A DNA stretch of 57,464 bases. Source: an uncultured Burkholderiales bacterium. Its GTDB lineage: Bacteria > Pseudomonadota > Gammaproteobacteria > Burkholderiales > Eutrophovitaceae. A model generated the notes under the pieces. That model saw nothing but the letters and a program-made list of their open reading frames with translations, had not been told where the DNA came from and searched no databases. The stretch covers positions 1-57,464 of the forward strand of contig CATOSA010000012.1 of the NCBI GenBank assembly GCA_951812315.1, given 5' to 3'. Below, piece after piece: positions 19,450 to 27,061 of the stretch; the first letter of the stretch is position 1; each line of letters begins with the position of its first letter. The position numbers and the translations under genes are program-made.

Positions 19450-20859
19450 TTAGTGGTGCCGCACGTACTCGTAATCTACGGGCAGTTTGTTGATGCCGCG
19501 ATCGGGCGGGGCGATCCATCCGGCCATTTTCCCGGGCGCCGTCACCGGTTTCATCAGACTGTGCACGAACGCCTGATCGCTTTCGGTGGGTAACCACTCT
19601 GTCAGTTGCCTGTCGTATGCGTCACGGTCAATGATGTTTCCCTCCGGATCAACCGGCACGTTCGACCAGCTCCCGATCGAGCGGCGAAAGCGGCTGCTTG
19701 GCAGGCGTAGCGGTGTTTCGTAACCGGCGCGCTTGATCTGCATGTTCCAGCGTTTGATGCCGATCTCGCAATCCTTGACATAGGAACTACGCATGACTTC
19801 ATTCATGGCATTGCGCAGATTGACCTGCTCGATACCATCGGGCGTTTCCAGGTCATAGGTTGCGTCGGCGCACACGTGATCTTCGTACTGGGATTCGTCC
19901 GGCCGACCCTTGACGCCGTTGGCAAATGATGACGCAGAATTTGACGACACCTCCGAGCCGAACAGATCCAGTGACGAGGTGAACCAGAAATTCAGATAGC
20001 GCTGGATGGTTTGTAGATCGACTGCACCATGGTCGCGAATCGCTGCAGGGTCGTCGGTACCCAACTCTTTCATGACCTCCAGTGTGCGCTTGACGATTCT
20101 TCCAACACCGGTTTCGCCGACGAACATGTGGTGCGCTTCTTCCGTCAGCATGAAGCGGCAGGTGCGGGCGAGCGGGTCGAATCCGGATTCGGCCAGACTC
20201 TTGAGCTGGAATTTCCCGTCGCGATCAGTGAAATACGTGAACATGAAAAACGACAACCAGTCACTGATCGGCTCGTTGAACGTGCCCAGAATGCGCGGAT
20301 TGTCGGCATCACCGGAATGGCGTTCCAGCAGTGCTTCTGCCTCTTCACGGCCGTCGCGGCCAAAATAGGCATGCAGCAAGTAAACTATCGCCCACAAGTG
20401 GCGGCCTTCTTCGACATTGACCTGAAACAGATTGCGCAGGTCGTACAGTGATGGGCAGGTCAGACCGAGCAAATGCTGTTGCTCAACGGATGCGGGTTCC
20501 GTGTCACCCTGGGTGACAATGATGCGCCGGAACTGCGAGCGCAGTTCGCCCGGAACTTGCTGCCAGGCCGGCTCGCCAAAGTGGTCACCGAATCCGATGG
20601 TTCGATCGGCAACCGGATCTGCCAGAAATATTCCCCAACGGTAATCCGGCATTCGGGTATGGCCGTAGCTGGCCCAGCCCTGTGCATCGACGCCGACTGC
20701 GGTGCGCAGATATACGTCGTCCGATGCGAAATCATTGGGCCCTTGCTCGCGCCACCAATCGAGGAAGCGAGGCTGCCAGTGCTCGAGTGCACGCTGCAGT
20801 TTGCGATCGTTTGCGAGATCGACGTTGTTTGGAATCTTTTCGCTGTAGTTGATGCTCAT
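19450..20859 (-). CDS. boxB: Benzoyl-CoA 2,3-epoxidase, oxygenase component BoxB
   Basis: Diiron monooxygenase of 469 aa that epoxidises benzoyl-CoA to 2,3-epoxybenzoyl-CoA in aerobic CoA-dependent benzoate catabolism. Two ExxH iron-ligand motifs are visible in the long helices: VNVEEGRHLWAIVYLL (E151/H154) and LTEEAHHMFVGETG (E240-E241/H243-H244). The N-terminus SINYSEKIPNNVDL and the C-terminal GRGINKLP-type end (PDRGINKLPVDYEYVRHH) are family-typical. It is the last gene of a minus-strand boxR-boxC-boxB set, 149 bp after boxC. BoxB needs electrons from the BoxA reductase; boxA is not in the window. Identification is firm. Confidence 0.93.
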   Translation of the reverse strand: MSINYSEKIPNNVDLANDRKLQRALEHWQPRFLDWWREQGPNDFASDDVYLRTAVGVDAQGWASYGHTRMPDYRWGIFLADPVADRTIGFGDHFGEPAWQQVPGELRSQFRRIIVTQGDTEPASVEQQHLLGLTCPSLYDLRNLFQVNVEEGRHLWAIVYLLHAYFGRDGREEAEALLERHSGDADNPRILGTFNEPISDWLSFFMFTYFTDRDGKFQLKSLAESGFDPLARTCRFMLTEEAHHMFVGETGVGRIVKRTLEVMKELGTDDPAAIRDHGAVDLQTIQRYLNFWFTSSLDLFGSEVSSNSASSFANGVKGRPDESQYEDHVCADATYDLETPDGIEQVNLRNAMNEVMRSSYVKDCEIGIKRWNMQIKRAGYETPLRLPSSRFRRSIGSWSNVPVDPEGNIIDRDAYDRQLTEWLPTESDQAFVHSLMKPVTAPGKMAGWIAPPDRGINKLPVDYEYVRHH

Positions 20860-21008
20860 ATTGGCCTCGTGTCAGGTGTTCTATGCCGGTTTCCCGATAT
20901 TGCGAGTCGGCTGCGCCGGTTTTCACTTCCGGCGGATGTTGCGCTCAGGCCGGAAGACCTGAATGCGCTCGTTGTTTGAATGTCTTCGTTAAGTGGTCCC
21001 GCACCGCG

Positions 21009-22694
21009 CTAGACGCGCTCCCAGTCAAACTTGGGCTTGCTTCCGGCACCGAATACGCGCAGTGCGCCCTGTTCCCCAACCGCGTTGGGTCGGTTGAAAA
21101 TCCAGTTCTGCCAGGCCGACAGGCGTCCGAATACGCGCGTTTCCATGGTCTCGCCGCCGGCGAATCGCAGGTTGGCTTCCATACCGGTAAGTGCATCGGG
21201 GGACAGGCTCGCCCTTTCTTCAATCGCGACTCTAATTTCGTCGTCCCAATCCAGTTCGTCCGGCGCGAACGTCACCAGTCCCAGTTTCATCGCGCTGGCC
21301 GCATCGAATCGCTCGCCGCATTGATTGAAGACGGCTTCGACCGGACCACCTTCCCCGCAAAATCGGTTTTGCAACCGTGTCAGCTGGTTCACGACCGGAT
21401 AAGCGCCAAAGTTGAGCATTGACGTTGCGATCTCGGGCTTCTGCTCCTCTTCGTCCTCTGTCGCCAGCATGTAGCTGCGGTCAGCAGCCAGTGCCAGTTC
21501 GAACAAGGTTCCGCCGAAGCAGGAGCCGGCGTCGATAATCGCGAACAATGTTCGAGATGAAACTTCCAGCCGTGCGAAAGTGCGCCGTATGAAGCCCATG
21601 GTTTCCTTTACGAACCAGTCACCACGGCGGCGAATGAGCAATGCATCCATCTGTTCTACTGCGGCCAGGTCGCCACGCGTTTTCAGAATCCAGGTGCCAA
21701 CGTCCAGTTCGTTGGAGCGCAACATCAAGATCGCGTCGTCAAGTTCACGTGCCATCGCCAGCGGCCACCAGTTGGTGCCGGCCGCGTGTATGCCTTCCAG
21801 GTCCTTGGGCTGATCACCGGTCGGAGAATGCACGGTGATGGTCGCAGTGCGTGCGGCCCGGTCTATCGCGACGTCAACGTGGCGATAGCGCAGTCCGGAC
21901 TCGTCGCTTGTGCGCTCGAGCGGACTCAGAACGATGCCTTGCGCTGAGTCAGGCCGCGAGCTATCGGCGACAAGCTCTGCGGTTCGCTCTGCAAGCGCAT
22001 CGGCGAACTGTTGCGGCTTTGCAATATGATCGACCAGTTTCCACTCGCGCGCGCGATCGGCGCGTACACCTTCAGTTGTCGAGCAAAATACGTCGGCCAG
22101 GTCACGACGCACCTTGCGCTTGTCGATCACCCGGGTCAGTCCGCCGGTCCCCGGCAGCACGCCGAGCAACGGTACCTCGGGAAGGCTGACCGTAGATGAG
22201 CGGTCATCGACCATCAGAATTTCATTGCAGGCCAGTGCCAGTTCGTAGCCGCCGCCGGCTACCGTGCCATTGACTGCCGCCAGAAATTTCAGCCCGTTGT
22301 TACGGCTTGAATCTTCAATGCCGTTTCTTGTTTCGTTGGTGAACTTGCAGAAGTTGACTTTCCACGCGTGCCCGGAAAGCCCCAGCATGTAGATGTTCGC
22401 ACCCGAACAGAACATCCGCTCCTTGGCCGAGGTGAACACGACGCATTTGACCTGTGGATGCTCGAAGCGAATACGGTTCAGCGCGTCGTACAGTTCTATG
22501 TCAACGCCCAGATCATATGAGTTGAGCTTGAGCTTGTAGCCGGGACGGATGCCTTTGTCTTCGTTGACGTCCATACTCAGTGTAGCGACCGGTCCATCGA
22601 CAGACAGTTTCCAGTGCGCGTATTGATCGGGATGCGTGTCGTAAGTCACCAGCGCGTGGCTTTCGGCCGTCGTTTGTTGATTAACTTTGCTCAT
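21009..22694 (-). CDS. boxC: Benzoyl-CoA-dihydrodiol lyase BoxC
   Basis: Crotonase-superfamily ring-opening enzyme of 561 aa that converts 2,3-epoxybenzoyl-CoA with two waters into 3,4-dehydroadipyl-CoA semialdehyde and formate. The N-terminal half carries the CoA-binding/oxyanion segment FCSGANIYMLGLSGHAWKVN and GGGYELALACNEILM; a second, more divergent crotonase-like half follows (FGGTLFELALAADRSYML). The length and the motif NEDKGIRPGYKLKLNSYDLG are specific to BoxC rather than to ordinary enoyl-CoA hydratases. Its ATG at 22694 overlaps the boxR stop (ATGA), so the two are translationally coupled. The downstream aldehyde dehydrogenase BoxD is not in the window. Confidence 0.93.
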   Translation of the reverse strand: MSKVNQQTTAESHALVTYDTHPDQYAHWKLSVDGPVATLSMDVNEDKGIRPGYKLKLNSYDLGVDIELYDALNRIRFEHPQVKCVVFTSAKERMFCSGANIYMLGLSGHAWKVNFCKFTNETRNGIEDSSRNNGLKFLAAVNGTVAGGGYELALACNEILMVDDRSSTVSLPEVPLLGVLPGTGGLTRVIDKRKVRRDLADVFCSTTEGVRADRAREWKLVDHIAKPQQFADALAERTAELVADSSRPDSAQGIVLSPLERTSDESGLRYRHVDVAIDRAARTATITVHSPTGDQPKDLEGIHAAGTNWWPLAMARELDDAILMLRSNELDVGTWILKTRGDLAAVEQMDALLIRRRGDWFVKETMGFIRRTFARLEVSSRTLFAIIDAGSCFGGTLFELALAADRSYMLATEDEEEQKPEIATSMLNFGAYPVVNQLTRLQNRFCGEGGPVEAVFNQCGERFDAASAMKLGLVTFAPDELDWDDEIRVAIEERASLSPDALTGMEANLRFAGGETMETRVFGRLSAWQNWIFNRPNAVGEQGALRVFGAGSKPKFDWERV

Positions 22695-23608
22695 GATGGT
22701 GTCGTTTGTTCCGCTTTCGGTATTATTTGATTGAGTTCATTCAGACTTTTGGCAACGTTTTTTCCTGCCGTATCGACGACCGCATTCGCTTGCCCGTATA
22801 AGCCGGCGCGGTTGTTCAGGATGCGCCTGAGGTCATTCATCGCTTGCGCGTTGCCTTCCATCGGCCGGGTATCGCCTTGCGCAATCACCCGCGCCATGTG
22901 TTCTTCCGGCAGGGCCTTGAGCCATACCGTGAAACAGGTGGACAGCAGCAGTTGGTACGTCCCAGGCTCGGATACGATGCTGCCGCCGGTTGCAATCACG
23001 CATGCGCCCTGGTTTTTCAGCAGGCTTTCCAAGCAGCGACGCTCATAGCGCCGGTAACCGGGTTGTCCATAGAGCAGAAATATTTCCGAGAGACTGGTTC
23101 CCGCTTCCCGTTCGAGCTCGCGATCCAGTTCGATGAACGGCCGCTTCAGTTTTTGCGCGAGCTTTTTTCCAAGCGTGGTCTTGCCGGCGCCGCGCAAACC
23201 GATCAGCGCAATCCGCTTTCTTTGTTCCGCTGATTGATCGTGAAAACTGCGAAGCAGCAATTCGCTGGCCTTGGCAAGGTGTTGTGGGCTCATGCCGCGC
23301 AATAGTTGCCGGATGGTTTGCAGCTCAGCGGGTTCGTCTTCGGCGTCGCGCAGCAAATCTTCCGGCGCCATGTTCAAGGCTGCGCTGACATGGCGCAGCA
23401 ACAACACCGATGCATTGCCTTGCCCCGATTCCAGGTTGGCCAGATAGCGTTCAGAGACACCCGATTGCGTCGCCAGAGATTTGCGGGTGATGCTTCTGTG
23501 CGCTCGTGCCTGGCGCACTCTTTCACCTAACGCTCGGAGGAACTCGGCGTCTGCGGAATCAGGATCCGCCTGCGCCTGTACCACTGCCTTGTCTATGCGT
23601 GCGCCCAT
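22691..23608 (-). CDS. boxR: BoxR/BzdR-type transcriptional regulator (HTH + shikimate kinase-like)
   Basis: Regulator of 305 aa from the ATG at 23608; an earlier in-frame start at 23728 would run through the operator region and is unlikely. The N-terminal XRE-type helix-turn-helix covers about residues 24-78 (KSLATQSGVSERYLANLESG). The C-terminal shikimate-kinase-like domain has the P-loop GLRGAGKTT at residues 137-145; in BzdR/BoxR proteins this domain senses benzoyl-CoA rather than phosphorylating shikimate. The gene heads the boxR-boxC-boxB set, consistent with autoregulation. Putative TGCA-type operators lie in its upstream region. Family and context agree well. Confidence 0.92.
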   Translation of the reverse strand: MGARIDKAVVQAQADPDSADAEFLRALGERVRQARAHRSITRKSLATQSGVSERYLANLESGQGNASVLLLRHVSAALNMAPEDLLRDAEDEPAELQTIRQLLRGMSPQHLAKASELLLRSFHDQSAEQRKRIALIGLRGAGKTTLGKKLAQKLKRPFIELDRELEREAGTSLSEIFLLYGQPGYRRYERRCLESLLKNQGACVIATGGSIVSEPGTYQLLLSTCFTVWLKALPEEHMARVIAQGDTRPMEGNAQAMNDLRRILNNRAGLYGQANAVVDTAGKNVAKSLNELNQIIPKAEQTTPS

Positions 23609-23616
23609 TAAGAATA

Positions 23617-23660
23617 TGCAATATATTACATCGTATACAAAATGAGTGCATAATAATGCA
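23617..23660. promoter_or_regulatory. Putative BoxR operators and divergent box promoter
   Basis: An AT-rich island between boxR and the divergent flavodoxin gene. TGCATAATAATGCA (23647-23660) is a perfect TGCA-N6-TGCA, and TGCAATATATTACA (23617-23630) is the same with one mismatch (TGCA-N6-TACA). On the plus strand TTACAT (23626-23631), a 17-base spacer and CATAAT (23649-23654) form a good sigma70-like promoter toward the flavodoxin gene; its -10 overlaps the perfect box. A TAATAT (complement of 23623-23628) could be a -10 toward boxR. TGCA repeats with this spacing are the operator type known for BzdR-family regulators, so repression released by benzoyl-CoA is the natural inference. Confidence 0.65.
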
Positions 23661-23764
23661 TAATATTGTTTTGGCCAAGCGGCCCCGGCAAATAGTTTCT
23701 TGCCTGAGCTGTGGCCCGCGGTTTGCACGTATTGGTGGACAGAAGAGGGTGGTATTAGTCACTC

Positions 23765-24262
23765 ATGGCATTCGAACTGAATATTCTCGTAGGCACCATG
23801 ACCGGTATCGCGCAGCTGGTCGCGCAGGAAATCGAGCTTCGTCTCGATGGTGAAGGGCTGCGCGTCAATACACTGGAAATGGACGAGCTCAAGCCGGATG
23901 TGTTCGATCGTGATGGGATTTTTCTGATCTGCACATCCACCTACGGCCAGGGTGACGTACCGGACAATGCAAAAGACCTGTACGACGCGTTGTGCGCGCA
24001 GAAGCCCGGCCTGTCGCATTTGTCCTATGGTGTGATCGGCCTGGGTGATCGCACCTATGCTGAAACGTTCTGCTTCGGTGGCAAGCGCTTCGACAAAATC
24101 CTCACCGAACTCGGCGCGCAACGAATAGGCGAAATGATGCTGCACGACGCGAGCTCGGGAACATTGCCTGAAGATGATGCCTCGGAATGGATCGAGCCGT
24201 GGGTTGCGCTATGCCACCAACACCTCGGTGGAGCCGCCGAGCCGCAGGCGGCGCAAAGCTAA
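23765..24262 (+). CDS. Flavodoxin / MioC-type flavoprotein
   Basis: Short-chain FMN-binding electron carrier of 165 aa. The phosphate-binding loop is VGTMTGIAQLVA at the N-terminus; the isoalloxazine loops TSTYGQGDVPDNA and GLGDRTYAETFCFGGKRFD resemble MioC and the flavodoxin domain of sulfite reductase. It is transcribed divergently from boxR, with the candidate BoxR operators and a well-spaced promoter between them, which suggests coregulation with the benzoate genes. A direct role as electron donor to BoxB or to its missing reductase is inference only. A terminator-like hairpin lies downstream. Family assignment is strong. Confidence 0.88.
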   Translation: MAFELNILVGTMTGIAQLVAQEIELRLDGEGLRVNTLEMDELKPDVFDRDGIFLICTSTYGQGDVPDNAKDLYDALCAQKPGLSHLSYGVIGLGDRTYAETFCFGGKRFDKILTELGAQRIGEMMLHDASSGTLPEDDASEWIEPWVALCHQHLGGAAEPQAAQS

Positions 24263-24390
24263 GCTTGAGTCTTGGTGCTGACACGGGACCGTACAGACAG
24301 TGCCGAACGTGATTCAATCTACGTTAAATGCGGTCCCTCAAATAATGCTTTCTCAGGAAATTACCCGGCCAAATCCGATCTAAAGATAGC

Positions 24391-24428
24391 TGGGCTCCCC
24401 GCGCCGCAGGGAGCGAGCCATCTTTTTT
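24391..24428 (+). terminator. Rho-independent terminator-like hairpin after the flavodoxin gene
   Basis: GCTCCC (24394-24399) pairs with GGGAGC (24409-24414), extended imperfectly by outer GGG/GCC bases, followed by TCTTTTTT ending at 24428. It stands just before the end of the convergent hydrolase gene and is oriented to stop plus-strand transcription. Confidence 0.65.
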
Positions 24429-24431
24429 GGC

Positions 24432-25424
24432 CTAAACGCTCCCGAGACGGGCGATGATTGCGTCGCCAATCCGGTCGGGATACTCGATTGAGGGCCAGTG
24501 AGCGCAGTCGGGGTATTTGTACAGATCCGTAACCGGCCGTTCTTTCTTGATGCGGTCCGCCATTGCGATGACCGCGACGGGGTCCTGCTCTCCCCAGATA
24601 ACTGTCAATGGCGCATGGCTGAAGGTGAACAACGTCCGGGACCAGCGGTTGAAGCTCTCTTTCCGCTCCTTCAGGTAGTGGACAATCTGACCGATCACGC
24701 GGCTTCCCTGGTTGTGATGGACCTGGTGGGACATGCACGTGAGGATTTCCTGATAATCGGGCCGCGCCTCGCTCTCCTTCGAGAACGAGCCTTCGAACAT
24801 GCCCTGGATGTCGGACCACTTCATCTCTTCGGGTAGCGCCACAGCCGGCTTGTTCAACGCCTCGACCTGGAACGGCGTGGGCTGAATCATGTCGATGAGC
24901 GTCGAGCCATCCAGAAGAATCGCGTGGCGGATCCGGAACGGTGTGCGGCTTTCCTCGAAGCGTGCCATCAGCTCGAGACCGACCGTTTGACCCATGTCAT
25001 GGGCCACCAGGATCACGGTCTTCAGCCCAAGATGACTCGCGAGCGCGTCGTAAAGGTCAGCCTGAAGTTGAAGCGTGAAGTTCTCCTGGTAGTTCCCCTT
25101 CAGTGGCTTCTCGCTCAAGCCGAAGCCGCGCATGTCCATGACCACCGTGCGGGTGTCCGGGCCGATGCGTTCGACCACGCCATAGAAGTCCCACGAGGAG
25201 CCCGGATAACCATGGACGATGAGCACTGCGTCGTCAGTCTTCGGGCCCTGTTCGTGATACCAAATCTGTTTTCCCATCAATTCTACGGTCTCGCCTTCGG
25301 CGCGCCATCGCGTGAGCCGGTCTGGCACCGGTGGCAATGTTTTTTCAGCCAAGCTCTTGATCCTCCATGTTTGCGCTGCAAAGCGCCGTTTCTTCAGAAT
25401 TGCATCAAGGTCACACCTTATCAT
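24432..25424 (-). CDS. Alpha/beta hydrolase with Asp nucleophile (epoxide hydrolase/dehalogenase-like)
   Basis: Hydrolase of 330 aa from the ATG at 25424; a TTG at 25478 would add 18 residues. The oxyanion region is VHGYPGSSWDFYG, the nucleophile elbow VAHDMGQTVG carries Asp143 instead of Ser, GEQDPV supplies a probable acid residue and DCAHWPS the catalytic His. An Asp nucleophile is characteristic of epoxide hydrolases, haloalkane dehalogenases and fluoroacetate dehalogenases. Because it lies inside the box cluster, whose pathway forms a reactive aromatic epoxide, an epoxide-detoxifying role is attractive but unproven. It is convergent with the flavodoxin gene. Confidence 0.78.
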   Translation of the reverse strand: MIRCDLDAILKKRRFAAQTWRIKSLAEKTLPPVPDRLTRWRAEGETVELMGKQIWYHEQGPKTDDAVLIVHGYPGSSWDFYGVVERIGPDTRTVVMDMRGFGLSEKPLKGNYQENFTLQLQADLYDALASHLGLKTVILVAHDMGQTVGLELMARFEESRTPFRIRHAILLDGSTLIDMIQPTPFQVEALNKPAVALPEEMKWSDIQGMFEGSFSKESEARPDYQEILTCMSHQVHHNQGSRVIGQIVHYLKERKESFNRWSRTLFTFSHAPLTVIWGEQDPVAVIAMADRIKKERPVTDLYKYPDCAHWPSIEYPDRIGDAIIARLGSV

Positions 25425-25638
25425 CTGAGCAGCTGGCAGGAATGGATCAAGTTCGATTGGGCTCTGACCACTTAACAATATCCATTAATGCAGAGTGAAC
25501 AGAAGGAAGTACTAGTCCAAGCGTGAAAAGATTGCGAGTGGCGAAAATCGGTACCTGCCAACGCAAATAATTCGATGTTCGAGCCGGTGTCATCTATCCA
25601 CATGTTTCAACGCGGCAAGCCCCTTGTGCACGGTTATC

Positions 25639-26787
25639 TCAGCTACCCGTGACCTCACGCAGCGCCTCGAAAAACGCGGTTTTGCGATCGGTGTTGATGC
25701 TCCAGTTAATTGGCGGGTTTTGATAACCCTCGACATAGTCGCCAAAGGCGGCACGCCCGCCGGCGCCCTGGCCGGGATCGAAATAGCCCCAACCGGCACG
25801 ACCTGCAAGCGCGTTAAAAAAATTATTCTCTGGACGGCCAAAGTCGAAGTGATCATCCTCGTTGAAGACCAGCGGTTGGCTCCGATATGTATGAAGGGCG
25901 CGGGTGGCTTCGATGCGACTCGTTATTTCGTTCGGGTCGTCCAGGTGATTGCCGTGCAGCAGAACAAAATCCGACGCGCCGACAATCTCCGCAGTTGGCG
26001 CGACCCGGCCGCTGACACTTGTACCGGCCAACAGTCGCCGCCCTTTGTGTTCAGTTTCCCTTACACGCTCGATCAGCGTGTGGACCTTGGACGCCGTTAG
26101 CACTTCGTGTTCATAGAGCGGAATATCGACCTCGTTGGCGATTTCGATGACGACGTTAGTGAAGCCGCTTTCGAGCACCCAACGGCACGCACCATCAACT
26201 GCACTTAGAACCGCGGCCTCATCGACAAGTCGTTCGTCCTGGCCGAAATAAAATAATCCAAGACAAACCACCATTCCGAGTTTGTCCGCGGCATCGACAA
26301 CCGAAGCAGCACGTTCGAGGAACTCGGGTCGCAAGCTGCCATCGCGATTGAACGCACCCGTTTCCCAAGGCTGAGAGCGGGTTGAAGACAGGCCTCGCCA
26401 CACTGATTCGTGTGTCGCCTCCGGGTGTTTCCGCCTGACCCGTTCCAACAAGGAATCAATCGAGGCATCGTCAAACCGGTAGTAACCGAATGGTGAGGCG
26501 CCTTGCAAGTTAAGGCCAATAGCGACGAGGCCGTGATCACGATAGACCGGTAGTGCGGCTACTAATTCTTGCGTGTTGCGATTGGCATCCCATTCACCCG
26601 TGTCGGGGTAAGCCCATAGCGCGCGAGTCAGAGGATTCAGGTCGTCGAAAATGCCGTTTGCCATACGGCTGTTGAGCAGCAAGCCTTCGATCCTTAGATC
26701 GCGCCAGCTTCGCCCTGCGTAAGTGGGGCGGCCGTTGATCAGCCAGTCCTCGCCTTCGATCGATACTGATGTGTCGCGTGCCACCAT
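25639..26787 (-). CDS. Glycoside hydrolase-like TIM-barrel protein (unassigned)
   Basis: Protein of 382 aa starting at the ATG 26787 with GGGGAAG about seven bases upstream. IEIANEV at residues 214-220 (N218-E219) looks like the acid/base Asn-Glu pair of clan GH-A enzymes, and LVFNEDDHFDF (E310) could supply the nucleophile. LVAIGLNLQGASPFGY and WGYFDPGQGAG are further barrel-like segments. No signal peptide is visible, so it is probably cytoplasmic. I do not recognise a named family; it resembles uncharacterised proteins annotated as cellulase-like or hypothetical. Its presence within a benzoate cluster is unexplained. It reads away from the benzoate-CoA ligase, with a 274-bp divergent intergenic region between. 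Confidence 0.6.
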   Translation of the reverse strand: MVARDTSVSIEGEDWLINGRPTYAGRSWRDLRIEGLLLNSRMANGIFDDLNPLTRALWAYPDTGEWDANRNTQELVAALPVYRDHGLVAIGLNLQGASPFGYYRFDDASIDSLLERVRRKHPEATHESVWRGLSSTRSQPWETGAFNRDGSLRPEFLERAASVVDAADKLGMVVCLGLFYFGQDERLVDEAAVLSAVDGACRWVLESGFTNVVIEIANEVDIPLYEHEVLTASKVHTLIERVRETEHKGRRLLAGTSVSGRVAPTAEIVGASDFVLLHGNHLDDPNEITSRIEATRALHTYRSQPLVFNEDDHFDFGRPENNFFNALAGRAGWGYFDPGQGAGGRAAFGDYVEGYQNPPINWSINTDRKTAFFEALREVTGS

Positions 26788-26844
26788 CGCGCTTCCCCTT
26801 TATTGACTTCGCCGCATCCCCGCAGAATAGACTAACCAAGCGAG

Positions 26845-26882
26845 CCCGCAGTTTGGCCTGGCCACCACATGCCTGTGCCGCC
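26845..26882 (+). repeat. 38-bp direct repeat, copy 1
   Basis: A 38-base sequence beginning CCCGCAGTTTGGCC and ending CTGTGCCGCC occurs here and again 72 bases downstream with no mismatch. It lies in the divergent intergenic region between the glycosidase-like gene and benzoate-CoA ligase. It contains TGGCCTGGCCA, a near-palindrome. Confidence 0.95.
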
Positions 26883-26916
26883 AAGGAATTTTGCAATGCT
26901 CGGCGCGACACTGAGT

Positions 26917-26954
26917 CCCGCAGTTTGGCCTGGCCACCACATGCCTGTGCCGCC
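26917..26954 (+). repeat. 38-bp direct repeat, copy 2
   Basis: Perfect second copy of the 38-base repeat that starts at 26845. The 34 bases between the copies are unrelated. The next gene starts at 27062. Confidence 0.95.
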
Positions 26955-27061
26955 GTGTCAGTTCAAGTATCAAACGCGGCAGTTCAACCGTTAAACTACC
27001 GGATTCTTGACTCGAGCGATCGGGCCTGCGCCTGGCCGCTGAATTACCTGGAGGAACGTGC

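Noticed and set aside
26845..26954. CRISPR array
   Set aside because: Only two repeat copies, one 34-base gap, no further units and no cas genes.
26788..27061. BoxR-type TGCA-N6-TGCA operator ahead of benzoate-CoA ligase
   Set aside because: Only an isolated TGCA is present; no pair with six-base spacing was found.
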